Below the pieces are notes generated by a model that saw only the letters and a program-made list of their open reading frames with translations, was not told the DNA's origin and searched no databases. DNA of 64,000 nucleotides from Sphingopyxis sp. GTDB taxonomy: Bacteria > Pseudomonadota > Alphaproteobacteria > Sphingomonadales > Sphingomonadaceae. Positions 33,013 through 41,391 of this stretch are shown piece by piece. Location of the stretch: contig NZ_JAEULM010000042.1 in the NCBI RefSeq assembly GCF_016793825.1, forward strand, positions 50,523 to 114,522, written 5' to 3'. Position numbers and translations under genes: made by a program. Numbering within the stretch: the first letter of the stretch is position 1; every line of letters starts with the position of its first letter.

Positions 33013-33645
33013 ATGAGCCACACTCTCGATCTAAGTAAGGAACTCTACTTTTTCGAGATCGGGCGTCGTGACAAGCTGAATTCCGCGAGCTCCATTCCGA
33101 TCGGCTTTGCGACGCTAAGCTCAGCATCCATTGCTTATTGTGCCGATGCGATCAGACCACCTCTCGGTTTCGCCGATTGGCTATCGATCACGCTAATATC
33201 TCTCGGAGCATTGACCGGATTTTTCTTTTTCTACACGACGGTTAGGTTCTTTTGGGGTCCGGTTTATAAGTACATACCGTTGGCGAATGTCATCGAAAAA
33301 CACAGTGAGGAGCTACGGCTGCATTCTACGAAGTATCCCAAATCCGGTTCGCACGACGACCTGTTTCGTGGTTATCTTTCGGATACATTTTCATTCTGTG
33401 CCTCGATCAATTGCCAGAACAATGACGAGAAATCACGGTTGTTGTTCAAAATGAACGCATCAGTTCTGGCTATGCTCGCGCCGATCTTGCTCGCCTCCTT
33501 GATCACAGGTACAGTTGGCTTCATTGATAGGACAATGATCGGGAACGTATCCATGGCCAATCAGAACGAGCCTCCTCCACCGCCTCCACCGCCGCCCCGC
33601 GATGTGAGAGATGGAGCACACACTCCGGTTCCAAAAACCAAGTAG
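33013..33645 (+). CDS. Hypothetical membrane protein with poly-proline tail, AT-rich
   Basis: 210 residues, family not recognised. The N-terminal 20 residues are hydrophilic (LDLSKELYFFEIGRRDKLNS). Two hydrophobic helices follow (about 25-42 and 55-80, the second ending FFFFYTTVRFFW), then a polar domain of about 80 residues with two Cys, a third helix (about 157-180), and a tail with nine consecutive Pro. GC content is clearly lower than in the neighbours (25 of 60 in the line from 33241, against 36 of 60 in prs at 32641), and codons such as ATA, AGA and CTA are frequent. It starts one base after prs. Composition suggests recent acquisition; the paired N-terminal helices recall SLATT-type membrane effectors, without proof. 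Confidence 0.75.
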   Translation: MSHTLDLSKELYFFEIGRRDKLNSASSIPIGFATLSSASIAYCADAIRPPLGFADWLSITLISLGALTGFFFFYTTVRFFWGPVYKYIPLANVIEKHSEELRLHSTKYPKSGSHDDLFRGYLSDTFSFCASINCQNNDEKSRLLFKMNASVLAMLAPILLASLITGTVGFIDRTMIGNVSMANQNEPPPPPPPPPRDVRDGAHTPVPKTK

Positions 33646-33688
33646 CTCCGCACTGGCGCGGTCGTCGAGGGTCGGCTAGCGCAGTCAC

Positions 33689-34471
33689 ATGAGCCTCGAA
33701 TCCGACATCGCCCTCGCCCATCGCCTCGCCGACGCCGCCGGCGCCGCCATCCGCCCGCTATTCCGCGCCGCCTTTGCGCATGAAGCAAAGGCCGACGCCT
33801 CGCCGGTGACCGAGGCGGACCGCGCCGCCGAGGCCGCGATGCGCCGCCTGCTCGATGCCGAAGCGCCGCGCGACGGGATCATCGGGGAGGAATATGGGGC
33901 CGAGCGCCCCGACGCGGCACGCCAGTGGGTCCTCGATCCGATCGACGGAACGGTCAGCTTCATGGCTGGCCGTCCGATCTTCGGTACCCTGATCGCGCTG
34001 CTCCAGGACGGCTGGCCGCTGATCGGCGTCATCGACCAGCCGATTTCGGGCGAGCGCTGGGTCGGCGCGATGGGACAACCGACGCTGTTCAACGGCTCGC
34101 CGGTGACGACGCGCCCCTGCCGGAACCTTGCCGACGCCGTTCTCGCCACGACGGGCCCGCAATATTTCAGCGATCATGACGGCGAACATTTCATGGCGCT
34201 CGCCGCGAAGACCTCACACAAGCGCATGGTCTTCGGCGGCGATTGCTATAATTACGGGTTGCTCGCGAGCGGGCATATCGATCTGGTCGTCGAGGCGGGG
34301 CTGAAGCTCCACGATTTTGCAGCACTCGTGCCCGTGGTCGAAGGGGCTGGAGGCACGATGTGCGACTGGAACGGCGATCCGCTGAACGCCGATAGCTCAG
34401 GCCATGTCATCGCGCTGGGCGACCCCGCGCGGCTGGAAGATGTGATCGAGGGGCTCGCCTGCCACCATTGA
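33689..34471 (+). CDS. hisN: Inositol monophosphatase family protein, probable histidinol-phosphatase
   Basis: A 260-residue Mg-dependent phosphatase of the IMPase superfamily. Metal and phosphate ligands are in IIGEEYGAERPD (about 65-76), VLDPIDGTVSFMAGRPIFG (about 87-105; the usual form is DPIDGTxxF) and GLKLHDFAALVPVVEGAGG (about 209-227), where inositol enzymes have WD and histidinol-phosphatases often have HD/YD. The FGGDCYNYGLLASGHIDLV block matches HisN-type enzymes of alphaproteobacteria and actinobacteria. It would supply the histidinol-phosphate phosphatase step, but relatives also act on inositol phosphate, so the symbol is tentative. Confidence 0.85.
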   Translation: MSLESDIALAHRLADAAGAAIRPLFRAAFAHEAKADASPVTEADRAAEAAMRRLLDAEAPRDGIIGEEYGAERPDAARQWVLDPIDGTVSFMAGRPIFGTLIALLQDGWPLIGVIDQPISGERWVGAMGQPTLFNGSPVTTRPCRNLADAVLATTGPQYFSDHDGEHFMALAAKTSHKRMVFGGDCYNYGLLASGHIDLVVEAGLKLHDFAALVPVVEGAGGTMCDWNGDPLNADSSGHVIALGDPARLEDVIEGLACHH

Positions 34472-34487
34472 GAGAGGGGAACGGACC

Positions 34488-34838
34488 ATGGCTTTTGAAG
34501 GAAGCTGCCATTGCGGCGCGGTGACCTATACGGTCGAGGGGGACATCCCCGACGAGGCGATGAGTTGCAACTGCTCGCACTGCCGCCGCAAAGGTTTTCT
34601 CCTCGCTTTCGTCCCGCTCGACCGGTTCCGGCTGGAAACGGGCGCCGAAAAGCTGAACAGCTACCAATTCCACAAGCATAATATCGATCATCAATTCTGC
34701 ATCGACTGCGGCTGCCAGGGCTTTGCCGTCGGCACAGGGCCTTCGGGTGAGGAGATGGCGGCCGTGAACCTGCGCTGCGTGCCGGACGCCGATCTCGATT
34801 CGCTGACCATCCACAAGGTCGATGGCGCCAGCTTCTGA
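34488..34838 (+). CDS. GFA family protein (CENP-V/glutathione-dependent formaldehyde-activating enzyme-like)
   Basis: A 116-residue zinc protein. Zinc ligands are visible as GSCHCGAV (Cys about residues 6 and 8), SCNCSHCRRKG (about 29-38) and FCIDCGCQG (about 71-79), the eight-Cys arrangement of the family. The archetype was reported to bind glutathione and formaldehyde, but most members have no demonstrated activity. It starts 16 bases after the phosphatase stop with a GAGAGGGG ribosome-binding sequence, so it is likely in the same transcript. Confidence 0.92.
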   Translation: MAFEGSCHCGAVTYTVEGDIPDEAMSCNCSHCRRKGFLLAFVPLDRFRLETGAEKLNSYQFHKHNIDHQFCIDCGCQGFAVGTGPSGEEMAAVNLRCVPDADLDSLTIHKVDGASF

Positions 34839-34845
34839 GGCGCAC

Positions 34846-34866
34846 CGCCCCTTGCATTTCGGGGCG
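34846..34866 (+). terminator. Hairpin after the GFA gene
   Basis: CGCCCC (34846-34851) pairs with GGGGCG (34861-34866) around a 9-base loop, directly after the GFA stop. There is no T tract, so termination is uncertain. The loop sequence TTGCAT could alternatively be a -35 box for the rpmI promoter. Confidence 0.4.
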
Positions 34867-34910
34867 AATCCGTCTAGGCGCGCGCCTTCGCACGATAAAT
34901 AGCTGACCTG

Positions 34911-34932
34911 CCTGGCTGAAAGGGCTGCCAGG
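34911..34932 (+). promoter_or_regulatory. Leader hairpin upstream of rpmI
   Basis: CCTGGC (34911-34916) pairs with GCCAGG (34927-34932) around a 10-base loop, 35 bases before the rpmI start. rpmI-rplT messages are often autoregulated by L20 through leader structures, so this is a candidate site. It does not resemble a specific known leader class that I can name. Confidence 0.35.
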
Positions 34933-34967
34933 GCCGGTCGATATCGTCGCTCAACAAGGAGACGAAA

Positions 34968-35171
34968 ATGCCCAAAATGAAGACCAAGAGCGGTGTGAAG
35001 AAACGCTTCAAATTCACCGCCTCGGGCAAGGTGAAGCACGGCGTTGCCGGCAAGCGCCACCGCCTGATTTCGCACAATTCGAAATATATCCGCACCAACC
35101 GCGGCACCAGCGTGCTCAGCGATTCGGACGCGGCCCATGTGCGCCTCTGGGCGCCCTACGGCCTGAAGTAA
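34968..35171 (+). CDS. rpmI: 50S ribosomal protein L35
   Basis: A 67-residue basic protein of the large subunit. It begins [20 protein letters not shown] and ends with LWAPYGLK, matching L35, with the internal [13 protein letters not shown]-type block. AAGGAGACG is the ribosome-binding site. It is followed by rplT after 13 bases. infC, the usual first gene of this operon, is not upstream; a GFA gene is there instead. Confidence 0.98.
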   Translation: MPKMKTKSGVKKRFKFTASGKVKHGVAGKRHRLISHNSKYIRTNRGTSVLSDSDAAHVRLWAPYGLK

Positions 35172-35184
35172 GGAGCGCTAGACC

Positions 35185-35550
35185 ATGTCACGCATCAAAC
35201 GCGGCACGACGACGCACGCCAAGCACAAGCGGATTCTGAACCAGGCGAAGGGCTATTATGGCCGTCGCAAGAACACCATTCGCGTCGCCAAGCAGGCAGT
35301 CGAAAAGGCCGGCCAGTACGCCTATCGCGACCGCAAGGTGAAAAAGCGGACCTTCCGCGCTCTGTGGATCCAGCGCATCAATGCTGCGGTCCGCGCCGAA
35401 GGCCTGACCTATTCGCAGTTCATGCACGGCGTGAAGTTGGCGGGCATCGAGCTGGACCGGAAGGTCATGGCCGACCTCGCGATGAACGAAGGCGGTGTCT
35501 TCACCGCAATTATCGCGCAGGCAAAGGCGGCGCTGCCCAAGGCAGCCTGA
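35185..35550 (+). CDS. rplT: 50S ribosomal protein L20
   Basis: A 121-residue assembly protein of the large subunit. The long basic N-terminal helix ([20 protein letters not shown] and [20 protein letters not shown]) and the globular C-terminal half ([20 protein letters not shown], then [20 protein letters not shown]) are canonical. The C-terminal domain is the part that binds its own mRNA in autoregulation in other bacteria. It ends in a strong terminator 26 bases downstream. Confidence 0.98.
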   Translation: MSRIKRGTTTHAKHKRILNQAKGYYGRRKNTIRVAKQAVEKAGQYAYRDRKVKKRTFRALWIQRINAAVRAEGLTYSQFMHGVKLAGIELDRKVMADLAMNEGGVFTAIIAQAKAALPKAA

Positions 35551-35575
35551 GCCAAAAGCGCCAACGCTGAATTTA

Positions 35576-35606
35576 AAAGGGCGGTCCCGACGGGGCCGCC
35601 CTTTTT
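35576..35606 (+). terminator. Intrinsic terminator of rpmI-rplT
   Basis: AAAGGGCGG and CCGCCCTTT form a perfect 9-pair stem, extended inside by TCCC/GGGG-type pairing around GAC, followed by TT. The run of five T completes a classical intrinsic terminator. Confidence 0.88.
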
Positions 35607-35618
35607 CGTTGGAACGGC

Positions 35619-35640
35619 GGCGTCCCGCCCTCCGGACGCC
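35619..35640 (+). other. Hairpin in the rplT/AraC intergenic region
   Basis: GGCGTCC (35619-35625) pairs with GGACGCC (35634-35640) around an 8-base loop. It follows the rplT terminator by 13 bases and has no T tract. Confidence 0.5.
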
Positions 35641-35645
35641 AAACA

Positions 35646-35679
35646 GGAACGGCGCGAAAGTTTCCCTTCGCGCCGTTCC
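35646..35679 (+). other. Large perfect hairpin in the rplT/AraC intergenic region
   Basis: GGAACGGCGCGAA (35646-35658) and TTCGCGCCGTTCC (35667-35679) form a 13-pair perfect stem with an 8-base loop. There is no T tract. The 328-base interval contains this, the two preceding hairpins, then an AT-rich stretch (35795-35860) that may hold the promoter of the AraC gene. No gene is visible in it. Confidence 0.6.
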
Positions 35680-35878
35680 GACAATGGCTCCAATGGAAAA
35701 CCATCGCCCCCCTCCCACCGAACCGAAAAGCCGTGGGTCGCAGAAAGCTGCCGGCCGGCGGAGTTGTCTCTATCCGGCGACATATGCAGTCGTGCGGCAC
35801 ATAAAAATTGTAAAAACGCGACAAACAACCCCGCTAGGCTGTTGTTTTTTTTCGCGCACCTCCGCATGGAAGAATCCC

Positions 35879-36781
35879 ATGACCGTGGGAGAATCTGCAA
35901 GCGGGCTGCCAGCCGGCGTGCGCGTCGTAACGCGCTTCTTTCCGGTGTCGGAATCGCTGCGCCCCTATTGCAGCATTATTTACCTGACCGAGGTCGAAGC
36001 CTCCCCCGGCGTGCGGGTCGAGGATTATCTGCATCCCGAATGGGCAAATCTGCGTTTCATCGAGGGCGAACCGGCGCTGGCTGCCGTCGGCAACCGGGCG
36101 CCTGCGGTTGCACCGAATTTCATCGTCACCGGACCAACCAGCCAGGCGACTCACTTCACGGCGGGAACGATGAAGGCCTGGGGAATCGGCATCCTTCCTG
36201 CAGGCTGGGCAAAATTCTTCGCGCTTCCTGCGGAAGAACTCGCCGATCGATCGATCGACGGCACGCAACACCCGGCATTTGCGACCTGCGCGCCGTTGGC
36301 CACCCAGCTACGGCAGGCGAACGACGTCGAAGCGGCCGCGCGGATCCTCGACGACCATTTCGTCGCCCGGCTCGCCGATGCGCCCCTCGACGATCCGGCG
36401 ATCTTCGCGGCTCACGCCGCGCTGATCGACGACGATCTGACGAGCGTGGCGGATCTCGCCGAAAAGCTGGACCTGTCCCAACGCTCGGTCGAGCGTCTGT
36501 CGCGACGCGCGTTCGGCTTTCCGCCCAAGCTGCTGCTTCGTCGCCAGCGTTTCCTGCGCAGTCTTGCGCGCTTCATGCTCGATCCGTCGATGAGCTGGAT
36601 CGAGACGCTCGATTATCAATATTATGACCAGGCGCAATTCACACGCGACTTCCAGCGTTTCATGGGGATGAGCCCGCGCGCCTATGCCGTCCGGCCCAAA
36701 CCGATCCTGGGCGCCGCCGCGCACGCCCGCGCGGCGGCGGCGGGCGAGGCAGTCCAGGGACTCCACAAGCCCGGCGGATAG
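35879..36781 (+). CDS. AraC family transcriptional regulator
   Basis: A 300-residue regulator. The N-terminal ligand or oligomerisation part (about 1-180) includes RVVTRFFPVSESLRPYCSII (20 residues). The C-terminal AraC DNA-binding region has two HTH motifs: SVADLAEKLDLSQRSVERLS (about 200-219), then the second helix-turn-helix ending YYDQAQFTRDFQRFMGMSPR, which is the family signature. GGAAGA precedes the ATG. The inducer and targets are unknown. It lies between rplT and pheS, two translation genes with no evident need for it; nothing suggests it controls them. Confidence 0.9.
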   Translation: MTVGESASGLPAGVRVVTRFFPVSESLRPYCSIIYLTEVEASPGVRVEDYLHPEWANLRFIEGEPALAAVGNRAPAVAPNFIVTGPTSQATHFTAGTMKAWGIGILPAGWAKFFALPAEELADRSIDGTQHPAFATCAPLATQLRQANDVEAAARILDDHFVARLADAPLDDPAIFAAHAALIDDDLTSVADLAEKLDLSQRSVERLSRRAFGFPPKLLLRRQRFLRSLARFMLDPSMSWIETLDYQYYDQAQFTRDFQRFMGMSPRAYAVRPKPILGAAAHARAAAAGEAVQGLHKPGG

Positions 36782-36925
36782 CGCTGTTTCCCGCCAGAAG
36801 GCTTGACCCGCGCGCTGCCTTCGGTGCAAGCGGCTGGCAACGAACGCGCGGGCAGCCGCCGGTTCCAGGACATACCAGAAACACAGGCCGGCAGCGGCGA
36901 CCGCGCCGGAACAGGACGAACGACG

Positions 36926-38020
36926 ATGAGCGAGACAGAGGCCCTGCACACAAGACTGGTGGGCGAGATAGAAGCGGCGACCGACCTCGATGCCATCGAG
37001 GCACTGCGCGTCGCAACGCTGGGCAAGGCAGGCAGCGTGACCGGGCTGCTCAAGACCCTCGGCGGCATGTCGCCCGAGCAACGGCAGGACGAAGGCCCCA
37101 GGATCCACGCCCTGCGTGAAGCCGTTACCGCCGCGATCGCCGCCCGCAAGGCCGCGCTCGAAGGCGCAGCGCTCGAAGCGAAGCTCGCGGGCGAAAAGCT
37201 CGACATGACGCTTCCCGCCGTCGCAACACCCGCCGGAAGCATCCATCCGGTCAGCCAGGTCATGGACGAGCTGGCTGAAATCTTCGCCGACATGGGGTTC
37301 GCGGTCGCGACTGGGCCGGAGATCGAAGACGACTGGCGCAACTTCACGGCGCTCAACATTCCCGAAACGCACCCGGCGCGCGCAATGCACGACACTTTCT
37401 ATTTCCCCGACAGGGACGAGGAAGATCGGGCGATGCTGCTGCGTACGCACACCTCGCCGGTGCAGATTCGCACGATGATGAGTCAGGAACCGCCGATCCG
37501 TATCATCGCGCCGGGCCGCGTCTATCGCAGCGACAGCGACGCGACGCACACGCCGATGTTCCATCAGGTCGAAGGGCTGGTCATCGATCGCGGCATCCAT
37601 ATGGGCCATCTCAAATGGACGCTCGAAACCTTCCTCAAGGCCTATTTCGAGCGCGACGACATCGTCCTGCGCCTGCGCCCCAGCTACTTCCCCTTCACCG
37701 AGCCTTCGGCGGAGGTCGATGTCGGCTATAAGCAGGAAAAGGGTCGCCGGATCGTCGGCGGCAATGGCGACGACGAAGGCCATGCCTGGATGGAGCTCCT
37801 GGGCAGCGGCATGGTCAACCGCCGCGTCATCGCCAATTGCGGGCTCGATCCAGATGTGTGGCAGGGTTTCGCATTCGGTGTCGGTGTCGACCGGCTCGCA
37901 ATGTTGAAATATGGCATGGATGACCTTCGCGCTTTCTTCGACGGCGACCTCCGATGGCTGTCGCACTACGGGTTCGGCGCGCTGTCGGTGCCGACGCTGA
38001 GCGGGGGGATTTCGGCATGA
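36926..38020 (+). CDS. pheS: Phenylalanine--tRNA ligase, alpha subunit
   Basis: The 364-residue catalytic subunit of the heterotetrameric PheRS. An N-terminal coiled-coil arm (about 1-95) precedes the class II core. The core has motif 1 around [19 protein letters not shown], motif 2 in [20 protein letters not shown] and motif 3 in [20 protein letters not shown] 36926 gives [14 protein letters not shown]; upstream in-frame codons have no family match. Its stop overlaps the pheT start (ATGA), so the subunits are made in a coupled way. Confidence 0.98.
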   Translation: MSETEALHTRLVGEIEAATDLDAIEALRVATLGKAGSVTGLLKTLGGMSPEQRQDEGPRIHALREAVTAAIAARKAALEGAALEAKLAGEKLDMTLPAVATPAGSIHPVSQVMDELAEIFADMGFAVATGPEIEDDWRNFTALNIPETHPARAMHDTFYFPDRDEEDRAMLLRTHTSPVQIRTMMSQEPPIRIIAPGRVYRSDSDATHTPMFHQVEGLVIDRGIHMGHLKWTLETFLKAYFERDDIVLRLRPSYFPFTEPSAEVDVGYKQEKGRRIVGGNGDDEGHAWMELLGSGMVNRRVIANCGLDPDVWQGFAFGVGVDRLAMLKYGMDDLRAFFDGDLRWLSHYGFGALSVPTLSGGISA

Positions 38021-40398
38021 AGATCACCCTGGACTGGCTGAAAGAGCATCTCGAAGGCGGCTTCACCGTCGACGATGTCGTCGCGACCCTCAACCGGATC
38101 GGGCATGAGGTCGAAGGCGTGGAGAATCCCGCCGAAAAGCTGGCGGGCTTCCGCGTCGCCAAGGTGCTGACCGCCGAACGCCATCCGCAGGCCGACAAGT
38201 TGCAGGTCCTCTCCGTCGACACGGGCGATGGCGTTCTTCAGGTCGTGTGCGGCGCACCCAACGCCCGTGCGGGACTTGTCGGCGTCCTCGGACTTCCCGG
38301 CGCGGTCGTGCCCGCGAACGGAATGGAATTGAAAGTCTCGGCAATTCGCGGCGTCGAATCGAACGGGATGATGTGTTCGACGCGCGAACTCGAGCTCGGT
38401 GACGATCATGACGGAATCATCGAGCTTCCCGGGGACGCGCCGGTCGGCACGCTGTTCGCCGACTATTCCGGCGCCGGCGATCCGGTGATCGACATCTCGA
38501 TCACACCGAACCGGCAGGATTGCATGGGCGTTCGCGGTATCGCGCGCGATCTCGCGGCCGCCGGTCTCGGCACGCTGAAGCCGCTTGCGGTTCCGACGAT
38601 CGCGGGCGAAGGTCCTCCCGCAACCGAAATCCGGACCGATGATCCCGAAGCCTGCCCGGCATTCTTTGGCCGCTCGATTTCGGGCGTCACCAACGGCACC
38701 GCTCCCGAATGGATGCGCCGCCGGCTGGAAGCGGTCGGGCAACGCTCGATCTCGGCGCTCGTCGATATCAGCAACTATGTCATGTTCGACCTTGGCCGCC
38801 CGAGCCATATCTATGACCGGAGCAAGCTGACCGGCGCTCTCGTCGCCCGCCGAGCCAGCGAGGGCGAAACCGCAATCGCTCTCAACGGTAAGGAATATAC
38901 TCTTGCCGACACAATGACGGTCATCGCCGACGCGGTGCAGGTTCACGACATCGCCGGCATCATGGGCGGCGAGCACAGCGGCTGCAGCGACACGACAACC
39001 GACGTCCTGATCGAGATCGCCTATTTCACGCCCGAGCGCATCGCGCTGACCGGGCAGGCGCTCGCGCTGGCCAGCGACGCGCGCAGCCGCTTCGAACGCG
39101 GCGTCGATCCGGCCTTCCTCGACGACGCGACCGCGATCGTCACCGGGCATATCCTGACCATTTGCGGTGGCGTGCCGTCGGCGGTGACGCGGGCCGGCTC
39201 GCCGCCCGCCGACGTGAAGATCGTCGATTACGATCCCGCGCTTTCGGAAACGCTTGGCGGCATCGCGATCGCGCCCGAGCGGCAAAAGGAGATTCTGGTC
39301 GCGCTCGGCTTCGACGTGATCGAACAGGCGGACCGCTGGCAGGTCACGGTGCCCAGTTGGCGCCGCGATGTCGATGGCGCACCCGATCTCGTCGAAGAAG
39401 TCACACGCATCACCGGGTTCGACGCGATCGCGTCGGCCCCGCTGCCACGCGCCGACGGTGTCGCACGGCCAACGGCAACGGCCGAACAGCTGGTCGAGCG
39501 GCGCGTACGGCGCGCCGCAGCCGCCGCCGGGTTTCACGAGGCTGTGACCTGGTCGTTCGTCAGCGAGCGCGAAGCCGCACCGTTCGGTGGTGGCACGTGG
39601 ACGCTCGCCAACCCGATCAGTGAAGATCTGAAAGTCATGCGCCCGTCGCTGCTCCCCGGCCTGCTCGCCGCGGCACAGCGGAACCAGAACCGCGGCGCCG
39701 GCAGTATCCGCCTGTTCGAAATCGGCCGCCGTTACCTTGGCGCAACGGAGCATCCGACGCTCGGTATCCTGATGGCGGGCGACAAGGCGCCGCGCAGCTG
39801 GCAAGCCGGCAAGGCCCGGCCGTTCGATGCGTTCGACGCGAAAGCCGCCGCCATCGCGCTGCTGGAAGCCGCGGGCGCCCCCGCCGACCGGCTTCAGGTC
39901 ATGGAGCCTGTCGAAGCGAGCGGCATCTGGCACCCCGGGCAGGCCGCGACGCTGCGCCTCGGGCCCAAGGCCGTACTCGCGGAGTTCGGCGCCCTTCATC
40001 CCGCCCTGACGAAGCATTTCGACGTCGACGGGCCGGCGATGGCGGTGCAGATTTTCCTCGACGCGATTCCGGCGAAGCGCGCGAGCGGTCCGGCGCGGAC
40101 CGCGTTCTCGCCGCCAGCTCTGCAATCGGTTCGCCGCGACTTCGCCTTCCTTGCGTCTGACACGCTGGCAGCAGGCGACCTGGTCCGCGCGATCCGCGGC
40201 GCCGACAAGGCCAGCATCATCGAGGCGCGGCTGTTCGACCGCTTTGCCGGGCAAGGTGTACCCGACGGCCAGGTCAGCCTGGCGGTCGAGGTCGAACTGC
40301 AGCCACTGGAAAAGAGCTTCACCGATGCCGAACTGAAGGCGATCGCCGACAAGGTCGTCGCCGCGGCGGCGAAGCTGGGGGCCATGCTGCGCAGCTGA
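38017..40398 (+). CDS. pheT: Phenylalanine--tRNA ligase, beta subunit
   Basis: The 793-residue editing and tRNA-binding subunit. It starts [13 protein letters not shown]. The EMAP-II-like tRNA-binding domain spans about 40-150 ([17 protein letters not shown]). The B3/B4 editing domain follows with [20 protein letters not shown] (about 165-185). B5 lies around 400-475, and the ferredoxin-fold anticodon-binding domain is at the C-terminus ([20 protein letters not shown]). The length is typical of bacteria. Confidence 0.98.
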   Translation: MKITLDWLKEHLEGGFTVDDVVATLNRIGHEVEGVENPAEKLAGFRVAKVLTAERHPQADKLQVLSVDTGDGVLQVVCGAPNARAGLVGVLGLPGAVVPANGMELKVSAIRGVESNGMMCSTRELELGDDHDGIIELPGDAPVGTLFADYSGAGDPVIDISITPNRQDCMGVRGIARDLAAAGLGTLKPLAVPTIAGEGPPATEIRTDDPEACPAFFGRSISGVTNGTAPEWMRRRLEAVGQRSISALVDISNYVMFDLGRPSHIYDRSKLTGALVARRASEGETAIALNGKEYTLADTMTVIADAVQVHDIAGIMGGEHSGCSDTTTDVLIEIAYFTPERIALTGQALALASDARSRFERGVDPAFLDDATAIVTGHILTICGGVPSAVTRAGSPPADVKIVDYDPALSETLGGIAIAPERQKEILVALGFDVIEQADRWQVTVPSWRRDVDGAPDLVEEVTRITGFDAIASAPLPRADGVARPTATAEQLVERRVRRAAAAAGFHEAVTWSFVSEREAAPFGGGTWTLANPISEDLKVMRPSLLPGLLAAAQRNQNRGAGSIRLFEIGRRYLGATEHPTLGILMAGDKAPRSWQAGKARPFDAFDAKAAAIALLEAAGAPADRLQVMEPVEASGIWHPGQAATLRLGPKAVLAEFGALHPALTKHFDVDGPAMAVQIFLDAIPAKRASGPARTAFSPPALQSVRRDFAFLASDTLAAGDLVRAIRGADKASIIEARLFDRFAGQGVPDGQVSLAVEVELQPLEKSFTDAELKAIADKVVAAAAKLGAMLRS

Positions 40399-40434
40399 TC
40401 TTCGGATCGGCGGGGACAAAGGGGAGAGTTTGAT

Positions 40435-41391
40435 ATGGACACCCGCCACCTCGTGGACGCGCAGATCGTGCCGCTGATCGACCTGTTTCCGCGGGTTGAT
40501 CTCACCTCGGCCCCGATCGACCAGATCCGGGCAAAGGCGGCGGAGACCTATTCGATCCTCCCTCCCCCGGTCATCGCGCCGGAAAGGCTGGTGGTGCCGT
40601 CGATCCATGGCGGGCCCGACATAGCGGTGTTTCTGTTTCGTCCGGCGGGAACGCGCCCGGATAGCGGCGCCATCCTGCACATCCATGGTGGCGGCATGGT
40701 GATGGGATCGGTCGAACAGATGCAGGCCGGACCTGCGGCAATGGCCGCTGCCGCCGGAGTACCCGTCGCATCGGTCGAATATCGCCTTTCTCCCGAAAAC
40801 CCCTTTCCCGCGCCACAGGAAGATTGCCATTCGGTTCTGACATGGCTCGCCAGCCAGGCGGGCGCGCTTGGCTTCGATGCCAGCCGGATCATCGTCGCCG
40901 GCGAGAGCGCAGGCGGCGGATTGGCCGCCGCGCTGGCGATCATGGCGCGGGATCTGGGCGGTCCCGCAATCGCCGGCCAGCTTCTCACCTATCCGATGCT
41001 CGATCACCGTACCGGCAGTGATGCCTGCCCTTACAACAATCCGACGACCGGCGAATTCATCTGGACGCGCGCGAGCAATCGCTTCGGCTGGCAGGCGCTG
41101 CAGGGCGATTACAAGATCGACGACGCACGGCGCGGCTGGTTTTCACCGAGCTTGGCCGACGATCTGTCGAACCTGCCTCCCGCCTATATCGCGACCGGCA
41201 GCCTCGACCTCTTCTTCGACGAAAATCTGGATTATGCGCGTCGCCTCGTCGCGGCGGGCGTCCCCGTCGACCTGCACAGCTATGCCGGCGCGATCCATGC
41301 CTTCAACGCGATCCCGGATGCGCCACTGTCGCAGCGTTTCAACGGCGGGCTGCTGGCGGCGGCTGCCGCGATGACGGCTCCCGGCGTCTAG
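40435..41391 (+). CDS. Alpha/beta hydrolase, hormone-sensitive lipase family
   Basis: A 318-residue esterase of bacterial family IV. The oxyanion motif HIHGGGMVMGS lies near residue 82, the nucleophile elbow is VAGESAGGG near 160, the acid is in TGSLDLFFDENLDYA near 258, and the His is in GAIHAFNAIPDA near 288. Short acyl esters are probable substrates. It follows pheT by 36 bases with GGGGAGAG as ribosome-binding sequence. Its stop overlaps the convergent glnD stop by four bases. Confidence 0.94.
   Translation: MDTRHLVDAQIVPLIDLFPRVDLTSAPIDQIRAKAAETYSILPPPVIAPERLVVPSIHGGPDIAVFLFRPAGTRPDSGAILHIHGGGMVMGSVEQMQAGPAAMAAAAGVPVASVEYRLSPENPFPAPQEDCHSVLTWLASQAGALGFDASRIIVAGESAGGGLAAALAIMARDLGGPAIAGQLLTYPMLDHRTGSDACPYNNPTTGEFIWTRASNRFGWQALQGDYKIDDARRGWFSPSLADDLSNLPPAYIATGSLDLFFDENLDYARRLVAAGVPVDLHSYAGAIHAFNAIPDAPLSQRFNGGLLAAAAAMTAPGV

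Noticed and set aside
37966-41007. A 1013-codon open frame on the minus strand opposite pheT and the esterase gene
   Set aside because: The plus strand encodes well-conserved PheT and a family IV esterase. The opposite frame has only Arg/Gly/Asp-rich low-complexity sequence, as expected for antisense frames in GC-rich DNA.
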